From contig JAGBZE010000158.1 in the NCBI GenBank assembly GCA_017628435.1, positions 1-16,092 on the forward strand: DNA of 16,092 nucleotides, given 5' to 3'. The DNA is from Akkermansia sp. (GTDB taxonomy: Bacteria; Verrucomicrobiota; Verrucomicrobiia; Verrucomicrobiales; Akkermansiaceae). Position 1 is the first letter of the stretch; every line of letters starts with the position of its first letter. The notes below the pieces were generated by a model. The model searched no databases, was not told where the DNA came from, and saw only the letters and a program-made list of their open reading frames with translations. The translations under genes and the position numbers were made by a program. Below are positions 1-7,501 of this stretch, piece by piece.

Positions 1-79
1 GGTGGCAGAATCGCATGAGCGTTCCGTTTATGTTAAGCATTGATTATTTGCATATCAACGCGCATCCATATCTGCCACC
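1..79. repeat. Long imperfect inverted repeat at window start
   Basis: The left arm (1-23, beginning GGTGGCAGA) and the right arm (57-79, ending TCTGCCACC) are reverse complements at 18 of 23 positions. The outer 9 bp and the inner 5 bp pair perfectly. The loop (24-56) is AT-rich. In RNA this would form a long interrupted stem; in DNA it could be a cruciform or the end of a small non-autonomous element. The left arm starts at the first base of the window, so the repeat may extend further left. No open reading frame of credible composition lies here. Confidence 0.6.
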
Positions 80-120
80 CACTCCGCTCCGCTCGGGGTT
101 CGGTTACTATTTTCACTTTA

Positions 121-201
121 CCCCAGGGCTTACGCCCTGGGCTATTGAACTTACCGCCCCGCCAGTAGGCGGGACTCAGAATTCCTCGGGCTTTCAGCCC
201 G
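121..201. repeat. Cluster of three GC-rich hairpins (REP-like intergenic element)
   Basis: Three short perfect stems follow one another. CCCAGGGC/GCCCTGGG (122-129 with 134-141) has a 4-nt loop. CCCGCC/GGCGGG (158-163 with 168-173) has a 4-nt loop. CGGGCT/AGCCCG (187-192 with 196-201) has a 3-nt loop. They are separated by short AT-richer spacers and preceded by a CTCCGCTCCGCTCGGGG stretch near 80-97. Regular spacing and small loops are typical of dispersed REP/BIME-type repeats. No T-run follows any stem closely, so a simple intrinsic terminator is less likely. The rest of the gene-free stretch up to 313 holds an ACACGTGT palindrome (242-249), a small TTGCC/GGCAA inverted repeat (279-293) and a TTTAAT box (272-277) that could be a -10. 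No matching -35 was seen. Confidence 0.65.
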
Positions 202-313
202 GCAAATTTCAATTTATCGAGCTCCGTACTCAAACTTTGGGACACGTGTGAAATCCGGCTTCGAGACAGGATTTAATCTTGCCAAAAGGGCAACTAAATG
301 GCAGAATACGCGC

Positions 314-1009
314 ATGGCATATTACGGCAAACTACTGGCAGCATTACTTCTTGGCACCGCCGCAATTTTCACCGGCTGCCAGCAGCAGGGTCGTAATTCT
401 TATCTTCGCACTCCTAAGGCCGTACGCTTTCAGCCTGTTTCTACGCCGCTGGTGCAGCGTAGTATTTCACGGCTTGCTCGAGAGGTTAATATCAAGGTGC
501 GCATCATGCCATCCAACTCCCGCCAGCGCCGTGGCTCCCGCCGCCTGAATCCGGCCTTCATCACAATTCACAGCACGGCAAACCATTCTCCTTCATCCAC
601 GGCTATGCAGCATTCCCGCGCGCTCTGCCGTGGTGCCTTCACCAACCGCAGCTGGCATTTCACGGTTGACCAGTTCATGTGCGTGCAGAACCTGCCGCTG
701 CGCGAGAGCGGCTGGCATGCCGGTACGCCCGCCGGCAACCACAATTCCATTGGTATAGAAATGTGCGAATGTGAGAACCGCGGGCATAATCACTTCCGTA
801 CCTGGGATCGCGCAGCCAAGCTTACGGCTGTGCTCATGAAGCGCTATGGTATCAACCTGCGCCGCGTGGTGCCGCATTACCACTGGACACGAAAGAATTG
901 CCCCGCACCACTGCTGACAAACGGCAAGCCCGGTCCTAAGTGGGCATGGTTCCACAGCCGAGTGGATTACTACTACCGCTGCATTAACCAAGGTAAATCC
1001 AACCGCTGA
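314..1009 (+). CDS. Lipoprotein N-acetylmuramoyl-L-alanine amidase (Amidase_2 type)
   Basis: This predicted zinc amidase cuts the bond between N-acetylmuramic acid and L-alanine in peptidoglycan, probably from a membrane-anchored position in the periplasm. With the ATG at 314 the protein has 231 residues and starts with a lipoprotein signal: basic/aromatic start, hydrophobic core LLAALLLGTAAIF, then TGC with the lipid-bearing Cys at residue 22. A basic linker follows, then the catalytic domain from about residue 80. Likely zinc ligands are H86 (TIHSTAN), H188 (VPHYHW) and C196 (KNCPAPL), with K194 nearby, matching the CwlA/XlyA-like pattern. A GTG at 248 is in frame, but it would place 22 residues before the signal peptide and lies inside a palindrome, so 314 is preferred. 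No clear SD is seen. The stop overlaps the recG start (TGATG). Substrate linkage is family knowledge; the role (remodelling, recycling or division) is not shown. Confidence 0.85.
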   Translation: MAYYGKLLAALLLGTAAIFTGCQQQGRNSYLRTPKAVRFQPVSTPLVQRSISRLAREVNIKVRIMPSNSRQRRGSRRLNPAFITIHSTANHSPSSTAMQHSRALCRGAFTNRSWHFTVDQFMCVQNLPLRESGWHAGTPAGNHNSIGIEMCECENRGHNHFRTWDRAAKLTAVLMKRYGINLRRVVPHYHWTRKNCPAPLLTNGKPGPKWAWFHSRVDYYYRCINQGKSNR

Positions 1010-3135
1010 TGACTACCGGGCTGCAGCCTGATTCACCGGTTTCCCGAATTTCCGGTCTGTCTGCGCGTGACCTGCAGGCTCTGCAGGCTGCTGGCGTGGA
1101 GAATGTGCGGCAGCTCCTGCGCCGTTTGCCTCGCCGGTATGAGGACCGCAGCAGTATGCTTCCTATCCACCTTATTCAGGATGGTGATACCGTCTGTGCC
1201 CGTGTGCATGTGTTCAGTGCAGGATGGAGGTTTTCCTATAAGCGCTATTTCGAGGCCTCCGTCGGCACGGTGGATGACCCGCACGGCGCGCGTATCTATC
1301 TCCGCTGGTTCAATATGCCCTATGTGTCCAGGTTGCTGGCCACAGGAATGAATCTTTCCATCTATGGAAAAGCCCGGACATACGGTGGCAAGATGACCAT
1401 AGCCAACCCGGACTTTGAGGTGATGGATGATGAGGATGCCGGGCATCGACTGATGGAAGCTGCCATGGGAGGAACGCTGATGCCGCCCGTAGAGGGGCAG
1501 GAGGTCACCCCCATTCACACCGGGCGTATCGTTCCCATATATAAAGGCCTGCCTGGCATGGCTGCCAGAACATACAGAAGTATTGTCTGGAAGACGCTGC
1601 AGCAGCTTGCACCGGATCTGCCCGCCCCCGGCTATGATGTTGCCCCGGCTTATCCCTACTGGCAGGCGGTACGCGATATTCATTTCCCCGCAGCGGAGGA
1701 GCTGCACCGCAAGGCCAGGCTCCGATTTGCTCTGGCTGAATGCTTTGAACAGCAATTCCGCGTTGCCTGGCGCCGCCGCCGGGTTCAGGGGCGGCCGGGG
1801 CAGGTGACTGCCACCTGCAGCGCCTACATGGAGGAAATGCTGGAGATGTTGCCGTTCGCTCTGACTCAGGCACAGCTGCGCTGCGTGGAGGAAATTCGGC
1901 AGGATATGGCCTCTGACCGGCAGATGAACCGTCTGCTGCAGGGAGATGTGGGTAGTGGCAAGACCCTGGTGGCTCTTTGTGCCATGCTCCTGGCCGTGGG
2001 GAGTGGCAAGATTGCTGCCATGATTGCGCCCACGCAGATTCTGGCAGAGCAGCACTACCGGAATTTCTGCAAGTTGCTGCAGCACACCGATGTGAAGGTG
2101 TCCCTGCGCACGGCGGATCATGTGGATGATACCGGCCTGGTACTGGATGCCGGGGAGCGAGACGATTCGCCGCGCATTATTGTGGGCACGCATGCCTTGC
2201 TGTACAAGAAACACAGGCCGCACAACCTGGGCCTGGCTGTCGTTGATGAGCAGCATAAGTTCGGAGTGGAGCAGCGCGAGCAGTTTATTGCAAGCGGTGT
2301 GAATCCGGATGTGCTGGTCATGACGGCTACTCCGATTCCGCGCACCCTCACGCTTACGCTCTACGGAGACCTGGAGGTTTCCATCATTGATGAATTACCG
2401 GCTAATCGTGGGGAGATTGTGACGGCGCTGAGAAACCCTGCCAACATGAAGCGTATTATTTCCTTCATGAGCAAGGAAATGGATGCCGGGCGGCAGATTT
2501 ACATCGTATCTCCGCTGGTGGAGGAAAGCGAAACAAAGAAGCAGGCCAGCGCAACAGCAGAGCTGAATCGCTGGCGAGAGCTCTTCCCGGAGCATCGAAT
2601 CGGGCTGCTGCATGGTCGACTGAAGGCAGAGGACAAGGATGCAGTGATGCAGGCGTTCCAGAAGGGTAGGCTGGATATTCTGGTGGCTACCACTGTGGTG
2701 GAGGTAGGCGTGGATGTGCCGAATGCCAATATCATGATTATTAATGATGCGGATAGCTTTGGGCTTTCTCAGCTGCATCAGCTCCGCGGGCGAATCGGCC
2801 GCGGTGAGCACAAGAGCTATTGTATTCTGCTTAGTTCTGCCAAGCCCGGGGAACCGGGCAGGGAGAAGCTTGAGGTGCTGTGCCGCACGCTTAATGGTTT
2901 TGAAATTGCAGAGGAGGATTTCAAGCTGCGCGGCCCCGGCGATGTGCTGGGAACGGCACAGAGCGGCCTGGGGAGCGTGGAATTCACAGAATGGCTGGGC
3001 GATATGCGCCTGATTCATCGCGCCAACAAGGAGGCTTCCGCTATTCTGGACGCGGACCCGGAACTGAAGAAGCCGCAGCATGCTCCGCTGCGACTTCTCG
3101 TGCAATTTGACTCGGATGAAGGGATTACCTGCTGA
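1009..3135 (+). CDS. recG: ATP-dependent DNA helicase RecG
   Basis: RecG is a superfamily 2 double-strand DNA translocase that remodels stalled replication forks and branch-migrates Holliday junctions. The 708 residues fit the usual size of about 690-710. The N-terminal wedge/OB domain starts with a helix-hairpin-type segment (GLSARDLQALQAAGV) and RRLPRRYEDRS. The helicase core has Walker A GDVGSGKT (312-319), motif II DEQH (413-416, followed by KFGVEQR), motif III TATPIPRTL, and motif VI QLRGRIGRG. The C-terminal FKLRGPGDVLGT block is also typical. All key motifs are intact. The ATG shares its first base with the amidase stop, indicating translational coupling. The stop is 2 bp from the stop of the convergent tlyA, so no terminator fits between them. 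Confidence 0.97.
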   Translation: MTTGLQPDSPVSRISGLSARDLQALQAAGVENVRQLLRRLPRRYEDRSSMLPIHLIQDGDTVCARVHVFSAGWRFSYKRYFEASVGTVDDPHGARIYLRWFNMPYVSRLLATGMNLSIYGKARTYGGKMTIANPDFEVMDDEDAGHRLMEAAMGGTLMPPVEGQEVTPIHTGRIVPIYKGLPGMAARTYRSIVWKTLQQLAPDLPAPGYDVAPAYPYWQAVRDIHFPAAEELHRKARLRFALAECFEQQFRVAWRRRRVQGRPGQVTATCSAYMEEMLEMLPFALTQAQLRCVEEIRQDMASDRQMNRLLQGDVGSGKTLVALCAMLLAVGSGKIAAMIAPTQILAEQHYRNFCKLLQHTDVKVSLRTADHVDDTGLVLDAGERDDSPRIIVGTHALLYKKHRPHNLGLAVVDEQHKFGVEQREQFIASGVNPDVLVMTATPIPRTLTLTLYGDLEVSIIDELPANRGEIVTALRNPANMKRIISFMSKEMDAGRQIYIVSPLVEESETKKQASATAELNRWRELFPEHRIGLLHGRLKAEDKDAVMQAFQKGRLDILVATTVVEVGVDVPNANIMIINDADSFGLSQLHQLRGRIGRGEHKSYCILLSSAKPGEPGREKLEVLCRTLNGFEIAEEDFKLRGPGDVLGTAQSGLGSVEFTEWLGDMRLIHRANKEASAILDADPELKKPQHAPLRLLVQFDSDEGITC

Positions 3136-3137
3136 GT

Positions 3138-3866
3138 TTAGCGCAGCCAGGCCAGGAATTCCTTGTTGCCTTCCATGCCTTTGATGGGAGAATCGGCTAC
3201 ACCGCACCATTCGCGGTGCAGTTCATTCACCACGAAATTGTGAATTTTGTCTACAGCCTGCTGGTGAAGCTCCGGGTCGCGGACAATGCCGCCGGGACCG
3301 ATATCCTCCGGCTGCAACTCAAACTGAGGTTTGATGAGCACCAGCATATCACCACCGTCCTCCAGACAATCGTAGGCTGCCGGTAGAATCTTGGTGAGGG
3401 AGATGAAGGAAACATCGCTCACTATCAACTGCACCTTTTCACCAAGGTCAGCCGGGGTCATGTAGCGGGCATTGAATTGCTCCTTAACAATAACGCGGGG
3501 GTCATTGCGGAGTTTCCACACCAGCTGGTTGGTCCCTACATCCACGGCATGCACGCGAATAGCGCCATTCTGCAGCAGACAATCTGTAAAACCACCCGTG
3601 GATGAACCGATATCAAGGCAGACTTTGCCTTCAGCCTTCACTGGGAATGCCTGAAGAGCGCCTTCGAGTTTCAGGCCGCCGCGGCTGACGTACTTGGGCT
3701 TATTCTTTACTGTGATGGGCAGGGTATCATCCACCTTTGTGCCGGGTTTGGTGATAACCTGACCTTTCACGCTCACCTCACCCGCAAGGATGAGACGCTG
3801 AGCCTGTTCCCGTGAATCGCACAGCCCTTGCTGTGCCACCAGTACGTCTAGCCGCTGCTTGGCCAT
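3138..3866 (-). CDS. tlyA: TlyA-family rRNA 2'-O-methyltransferase
   Basis: TlyA enzymes add a 2'-O-methyl group to ribose in rRNA, in characterised cases C1409 of 16S with or without C1920 of 23S. Some homologues are annotated as hemolysins for historical reasons. The 242-residue protein has an N-terminal S4 RNA-binding domain (about 1-60, RLDVLVAQQGL...SREQAQRLI) and an FtsJ/RrmJ-type methyltransferase domain. The SAM-binding loop is CLDIGSSTGGF (83-93). The expected K-D-K-E set is present: K66 (SRGGLKLE), D151 (SDVSFIS), K179 (LIKPQFE) and E236 (GNKEFL). Length matches the family. It lies 27 bp after the proline-rich lipoprotein gene on the same strand, as last gene of a likely four-gene unit. 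No SD is obvious before the ATG. Whether it modifies one or both subunits cannot be told from sequence alone. Confidence 0.93.
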   Translation of the reverse strand: MAKQRLDVLVAQQGLCDSREQAQRLILAGEVSVKGQVITKPGTKVDDTLPITVKNKPKYVSRGGLKLEGALQAFPVKAEGKVCLDIGSSTGGFTDCLLQNGAIRVHAVDVGTNQLVWKLRNDPRVIVKEQFNARYMTPADLGEKVQLIVSDVSFISLTKILPAAYDCLEDGGDMLVLIKPQFELQPEDIGPGGIVRDPELHQQAVDKIHNFVVNELHREWCGVADSPIKGMEGNKEFLAWLR

Positions 3867-3893
3867 TAGTTGAATATGAATAAGTTGATACGA

Positions 3894-4625
3894 TTAACGA
3901 CGCAGACCACGGTTCTGACCAGGCATTACCGGGTAACGGCGTTTTGCCGGCTGAGTGGGGGCCGTTGTGCGAGGTTGCTGCTGAGCTACCACAGGCTTCT
4001 TCCTGGGAGCCTCAACGACAGGAGCAGGGGTTGGCTTAGCCACCACGGGCTGCGCGATAACTGGTGCAGGAGCAGGAGCAGGGGTCGGCTTGGCTACTAC
4101 AGGCTGCTGCTGAGTTACCACGGGCTTCCGGGGTGCCTCGATGACAGGAGCAGGGGCAGGGGCCGGCTCGGCTACTACAGGCTGCTGCTGAGTTACCACG
4201 GGCTTCCGGGGTGCCTCGATGACAGGAGCGGGAGCAGGGGCCGGCTCGGTTACTACAGGTTGCTGCTGTGCCACCACGGGCTTCCGGGGCGCCTCGATGA
4301 CAGGAGCGGGGGCAGGGGTCGGCTCGGCTACTACAGGCTGCTGCTGTGCCGCCACGGGCTTCCGGGGTGCCTCGATGACAGGAGCAGGAGCAGGGGTCGG
4401 CTCGGCTACTACAGGCTCCTCGATAACTGGGGTGGGGGCTATAGTAATTGCAGCGGGCTTAGGCTGAGCTGCTGCAAGAGGTGCGGCAATTGCATCACCG
4501 CGGGAAACGATGGGGGCAGGTGCATTTTTCATTACAATTCGAGCACGACCTGTCACGACATCCATAGGTTCGGAACAGGAGCATGCAAGAAGCCCCAGAG
4601 CAAGCAGATAGAGATTGCGTTTCAT
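3894..4625 (-). CDS. Proline/alanine-rich repeat lipoprotein
   Basis: No named family is recognised. The 243-residue product opens with a lipoprotein signal (MKRNLYLLALGLLAC, lipid Cys at 15, a second Cys at 17). Roughly residues 60-220 form a low-complexity Pro/Ala/Val segment with a 26-residue repeat (PVVAEPTPAPAPVIEAPRKP plus VAAQQQ). There are four near-identical copies flanked by shortened ones. Each unit carries one acidic and one basic patch (E-AP, RKP), as in TonB-like or other rigid periplasm-spanning linkers. The C terminus is basic (PAKRRYPVMPGQNRGLRR) and could bind peptidoglycan, nucleic acid or membrane. It is the third gene of the minus-strand unit, 19 bp after the small membrane protein and 27 bp before tlyA. 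The start region is A/T-rich without an SD. Inferred role: envelope spacer or scaffold. No enzymatic domain is visible. Confidence 0.75.
   Translation of the reverse strand: MKRNLYLLALGLLACSCSEPMDVVTGRARIVMKNAPAPIVSRGDAIAAPLAAAQPKPAAITIAPTPVIEEPVVAEPTPAPAPVIEAPRKPVAAQQQPVVAEPTPAPAPVIEAPRKPVVAQQQPVVTEPAPAPAPVIEAPRKPVVTQQQPVVAEPAPAPAPVIEAPRKPVVTQQQPVVAKPTPAPAPAPVIAQPVVAKPTPAPVVEAPRKKPVVAQQQPRTTAPTQPAKRRYPVMPGQNRGLRR
4101..4412. repeat. Four tandem 78-bp coding repeats
   Basis: Four consecutive units of exactly 78 bp begin at 4101, 4179, 4257 and 4335 (phase arbitrary), each starting AGG(C/T)TGCTGCTG. The first two differ at only about three positions. A partial unit follows from 4413 and a diverged copy precedes the array. 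The period is divisible by three, so copy-number change would lengthen or shorten the Pro/Ala-rich lipoprotein by 26 residues without a frameshift. Confidence 0.9.
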
Positions 4626-4644
4626 ATTGTGTATTTTGTTATTA

Positions 4645-5103
4645 CTAAATGTTTATTTGGTTTAGAAAAGAGGCATGTGTGCCAGCCCAGCAGAAAATTC
4701 CATAGAAAGCACTGATAATACTCATGAATATCAGAACAGAATCCGTAGCTAATCGGCCCTGGTGTTCCTGTGGTGTAGGCAAAAGAGCGCGAATCGTAAC
4801 GACAATGGATGCTATCCACAGGAAGAAATTAAAGTTCTGCCAGCCCGGCGCGTTGAAAATGGCCTGGTATGCTCCGCCCGCTGCTCTTAATATATGAAAG
4901 CTGGCTGCAGGTACAATGGCCATTACGGCGAATTCCGGCCGCAATTTCTTATTCGTGTATACACGAATCCAGTATACGCCCCACAAGGCTACCGCAAGGA
5001 CAAGCGTCAATGCGATACTCCAGACCCCATCCAGCATAGCGGGCAGGGAATTCAATGCAACCGTGAGCGGTGCGGCAAAATAGATGAAATGGAGGCGTTT
5101 CAT
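4645..5103 (-). CDS. Small integral membrane protein, unknown function
   Basis: Not assigned to a family. The 152-residue product starting MKRLHFIYFAAPLTVALN is mostly hydrophobic, with about four to five predicted membrane segments: near residues 5-22, 27-46 (WSIALTLVLAVALWGVYWI), 60-75, 85-107 (FFLWIASIVVTIRALL) and 122-140 (SVLIFMSIISAFYGIF). A short charged loop (YTNKKLRPE) separates the second and third. The ATG at 5103 is 1 bp after the osmC-like stop (TGATATG), which favours coupled translation. An in-frame TTG three codons upstream is possible but would overlap osmC by 8 bp. No catalytic motif is seen. Co-translation with a thiol-dependent OsmC protein raises a membrane or redox stress link, but that is only context. 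Confidence 0.7.
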   Translation of the reverse strand: MKRLHFIYFAAPLTVALNSLPAMLDGVWSIALTLVLAVALWGVYWIRVYTNKKLRPEFAVMAIVPAASFHILRAAGGAYQAIFNAPGWQNFNFFLWIASIVVTIRALLPTPQEHQGRLATDSVLIFMSIISAFYGIFCWAGTHASFLNQINI

Positions 5104-5104
5104 A

Positions 5105-5512
5105 TCAGCCAACCCATTTCCAGGTAATCGGCACCTCTATGTCAGGGTGGAGACTACGCATGGCCGGGCTGCCCAGCACACAGTCCTCCAGCGCTTTTTT
5201 ATGCGGGTTTTCTTCCGGCAACGGGACGCAGATTTCTGTCTCCACTCTCGCTATGCGGCGAGGATTTGCGCTCATTACCTTACCAACAGTAATGACCGTG
5301 CCCGCCAGATTGAGACCATTGTCCTCGGCGTATATTCCCATGATGGTTTCCATGCAGGCGGCCATGGCGCAGCACATTAAATCCGTCGGGGAGAATGATT
5401 CTCCTTTGCCTCGATTGTCCACTGGTGCATCGGTAGATACGACAGCTCCGGAAGGTCCGTGTTGTAATCCACAACGTAAACCTCCTTCATACTTGATTGT
5501 GCAGGTAACCAT
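5105..5512 (-). CDS. OsmC/YhfA-family thiol peroxidase-like protein
   Basis: OsmC/Ohr proteins reduce organic hydroperoxides with a pair of active-site cysteines; YhfA-like relatives are less well characterised. The 135 residues match the family size. The central helix carries SFSPTDLMCCAMAACMETI, where C53 aligns with the first redox Cys; C47 and C48 are extra. The second half has LEDCVLGSPAMRSL, with C111 as the expected partner. The N-terminal strand (CTIKYEGGLRCGLQHG) is typical of the fold. It is the first gene of the minus-strand unit. The ATG at 5512 has only a distant GGAG, about 17 nt upstream. A TTGACT...TAGTAT pair (5550-5545 and 5526-5521, 18-bp spacer) could be a promoter giving a nearly leaderless mRNA; this is weak. 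Function as a peroxidase is family inference. Confidence 0.85.
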   Translation of the reverse strand: MVTCTIKYEGGLRCGLQHGPSGAVVSTDAPVDNRGKGESFSPTDLMCCAMAACMETIMGIYAEDNGLNLAGTVITVGKVMSANPRRIARVETEICVPLPEENPHKKALEDCVLGSPAMRSLHPDIEVPITWKWVG

Positions 5513-5630
5513 AGAGCATCATACTACTCCAGCCGTCAGGGCATAGTCAAGTGAGAATCTCGCCAACATGATAGAAAGGCAAATTTACAACTACGCATAA
5601 TACGCGTAATGCAGAAAAACCAGCTAGTAT

Positions 5631-5659
5631 TTGGCAGTAGCCAAGAATGAACTTGTAAT
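5631..5659 (+). promoter_or_regulatory. Candidate sigma70-like promoter for the Gld-type exporter
   Basis: TTGGCA (5631-5636) and TGTAAT (5654-5659) are separated by exactly 17 bp. Each matches the sigma70 consensus at five of six bases. The predicted transcript would start near 5666, which makes the ATG at 5671 an unlikely start and supports the one at 5692. A second -10-like TAGAAT lies at 5675-5680 without a good -35. The divergent region 5513-5691 also holds an 8-bp palindrome TACGCGTA (5601-5608) that could be an operator for either direction. Confidence 0.45.
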
Positions 5660-5691
5660 GGGATGAAAAAATGGTAGAATGGTCGGCGCTT

Positions 5692-6633
5692 ATGAGTATG
5701 GTGACAGTTGAGCACTTGCACAAAGTCTTTGGTCGATTCACAGCGGTCAAGGACGCGACATTTTCGATTGAGAAAGGAGAAATCGTTGGTTTTCTCGGCC
5801 CCAATGGTGCCGGCAAGACGACAACAATGAAAATGCTGACTGGCTATTTACCGCCGACAACGGGCACCGCCAGCATAGCCGGATACGACATCATCGACAA
5901 ACCGTTGGAAGCACGTCGACATCTGGGTTACATGCCTGAGAATGTGCCGCTGTACGAGGATTTGCGCGTAACGGAATATCTGGAATACCGCGCGCGCCTG
6001 AAAGGCATCTGCGGCAAATCTGTGCGCCAGCAGGTTGGCTGGGTTGTTGACCGCTGTGGTCTGGAGCCAAAGCGCCGCAACCTGATCAGAACATTGTCAA
6101 AGGGATACCGCCAGCGAGTAGGTCTGGCAGATGCACTACTGGGCAATCCTGATTTGCTTATTCTGGACGAGCCTACCAATGGTCTGGATCCGAATCAGAT
6201 TCGCCAGATTCGTGAATTGGTGCGCTCTCTGGCTGAGGATCACACCGTTATTCTTTCGACCCACATTCTGAGCGAGGTTGAAATGATATGTAATAAAGTG
6301 ATTATTATTGACCAAGGACAAATCAAAGCGAATGATACGCCCCAGAATCTGACCCGTAATCTGCGTGCGGCGGGACGCGTTTCCATCGAGTTCAAGGGTG
6401 ATCTTGATGTAGTAGTCAAGGAGCTGGAAGCCTTTGAGCCTGTGAAGAAAGTAATAGTGGAAGCCCCCCTGCCCGGCGGCTGGCATCATGTTATTGTTCG
6501 CGCTGAGCCCGGCACTGATACCCGCGAAAAAGCCGCAGATATCATAGCCTCCCACCATTTCCCCATGCGCCACATCTATCGACATATTCCCAGCCTGGAG
6601 GATGTATTCGTTGAAATGACGCGAAAAGATTAA
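5692..6633 (+). CDS. ABC exporter ATP-binding protein (GldA-like)
   Basis: This is the ATPase that powers an ABC-2 exporter with the next gene. The start at 5692 gives 313 residues. Motifs are Walker A GPNGAGKTT (36-44), a Q-loop region GYMPEN with Glu in place of Gln (common in this subfamily), signature LSKGYRQRV (135-143), Walker B LLILDEP (155-161), D-loop NGLDP and H-loop STHIL (H191). The C-terminal extension from about 220 (VSIEFKGDLD...SLEDVFVEMT) is typical of GldA/NatA/CcmA-like exporter ATPases. Other in-frame starts are 5671 (very close to the predicted transcript start) and 5698. The protein is cytoplasmic, docked to the permease 14 bp downstream. In Bacteroidota this family (GldA) is needed for gliding and envelope export; gliding is not implied here because no other gliding genes are present. 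Confidence 0.9.
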   Translation: MSMVTVEHLHKVFGRFTAVKDATFSIEKGEIVGFLGPNGAGKTTTMKMLTGYLPPTTGTASIAGYDIIDKPLEARRHLGYMPENVPLYEDLRVTEYLEYRARLKGICGKSVRQQVGWVVDRCGLEPKRRNLIRTLSKGYRQRVGLADALLGNPDLLILDEPTNGLDPNQIRQIRELVRSLAEDHTVILSTHILSEVEMICNKVIIIDQGQIKANDTPQNLTRNLRAAGRVSIEFKGDLDVVVKELEAFEPVKKVIVEAPLPGGWHHVIVRAEPGTDTREKAADIIASHHFPMRHIYRHIPSLEDVFVEMTRKD

Positions 6634-6647
6634 CACATTCATATACA

Positions 6648-7472
6648 ATGGCAGAAAAAGAAAAAATTGCAATTTCCCGCACGCAGAGCTGGTACTACAC
6701 ACTGCGCACCATATTCTGGCGGGAATTCAGAAGCTATCTGTGCACGCCTTTCGGCTGGGTTATCCTGGCCTGCGCAATCGGGCTTCAGGGATTCTGGCTG
6801 CAGGCTGTGCTTCAGACGATGAGCAAAGCTACCGGCGAGAGCGTGATGTTTTATATGCTGGATAATGTGAACTTCTGGTTCTTCTTTATCTTCATTTTCC
6901 CGCTGATCACCATGCGTACCATGGCAGAAGAAGAAAGCCACGGCACGCTCGAGGTTTTCCTGACGGCGCCTGTGACAACTACGCAGATCATTTTGGGTAA
7001 ATATATCGCAGCACTGCTTTTCTACATCATTCTGTGGACACCTATGCTGTTGTATCCCTGGGTCAGCGATCTTGGTAATCTGTATACCGCTCTGCGCTAT
7101 GATATCACGCCCGAAGGCCGAATAAACTATACCCCCGCAGACTGGTTCGGCCCTATCAGCATTCTGACAATCTCCGGCAGTTTCTTCATCGCACTGGGCA
7201 TCTTCTGCTCGTCGCTTACCCGCAGCCAGATTATTGCCGGTATTGTATGCACCTGCTCCATCATCATCTATTATTTCATGGGGCGTGTACCTGAGCTCTG
7301 GGGTGAATTCCCGGCGGCTCCGGCATTCCACTATCTTTCCATTTCCGAGCAAATCAGTGCATTCTCCCGTGGCCTGATAGACACACGCCCCCTGGTGCTG
7401 TACGTCTCTCTTGCTGTCTTCACCCTGGCTCTGACAAAGCGTGTTGTTGATTATCGCCGCTGGCATCGTTAA
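6648..7472 (+). CDS. ABC-2 type permease (GldF-like)
   Basis: This is the membrane subunit of the exporter. The 274 residues have about six hydrophobic segments: near 34-52, 74-90 (FWFFFIFIFPLITM), 117-138, 168-188, 193-211 (IIAGIVCTCSIIIYYF) and 247-263. The conserved cytosolic loop EEESHGTLEVFLTAPVTTTQ (94-113) matches the GldF/ABC2_membrane signature that contacts the ATPase. The N-terminal FWREFRSYLCTPFGWVIL is also typical of this family. The gene follows the ATPase by 14 bp and precedes the GldG-like gene by 29 bp. No SD is visible before the ATG (ACACATTCATATACA). The substrate is unknown. Confidence 0.9.
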   Translation: MAEKEKIAISRTQSWYYTLRTIFWREFRSYLCTPFGWVILACAIGLQGFWLQAVLQTMSKATGESVMFYMLDNVNFWFFFIFIFPLITMRTMAEEESHGTLEVFLTAPVTTTQIILGKYIAALLFYIILWTPMLLYPWVSDLGNLYTALRYDITPEGRINYTPADWFGPISILTISGSFFIALGIFCSSLTRSQIIAGIVCTCSIIIYYFMGRVPELWGEFPAAPAFHYLSISEQISAFSRGLIDTRPLVLYVSLAVFTLALTKRVVDYRRWHR

Positions 7473-7501
7473 TTTTCCATTTCATCCCATTTTTCTCATC
7501 T

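Noticed and set aside
248..313. GTG start giving a longer amidase
   Set aside because: It would add 22 residues before a complete lipoprotein signal, and the GTG is part of the ACACGTGT palindrome.
1033..2256. 407-residue minus-strand reading frame
   Set aside because: It lies entirely inside recG, which has all helicase motifs; the antisense frame shows no domain and is a composition effect.
4101..4412. CRISPR-like array
   Set aside because: Units are directly adjacent without variable spacers and are coding in frame; this is a protein tandem repeat.
3870..4715. 281-residue plus-strand reading frame with repeats rich in Gly, Leu, Arg and Tyr
   Set aside because: It is the antisense of the repeat lipoprotein gene. 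The repeats come from the 78-bp units, and the minus-strand frame has a lipoprotein signal and sensible composition.
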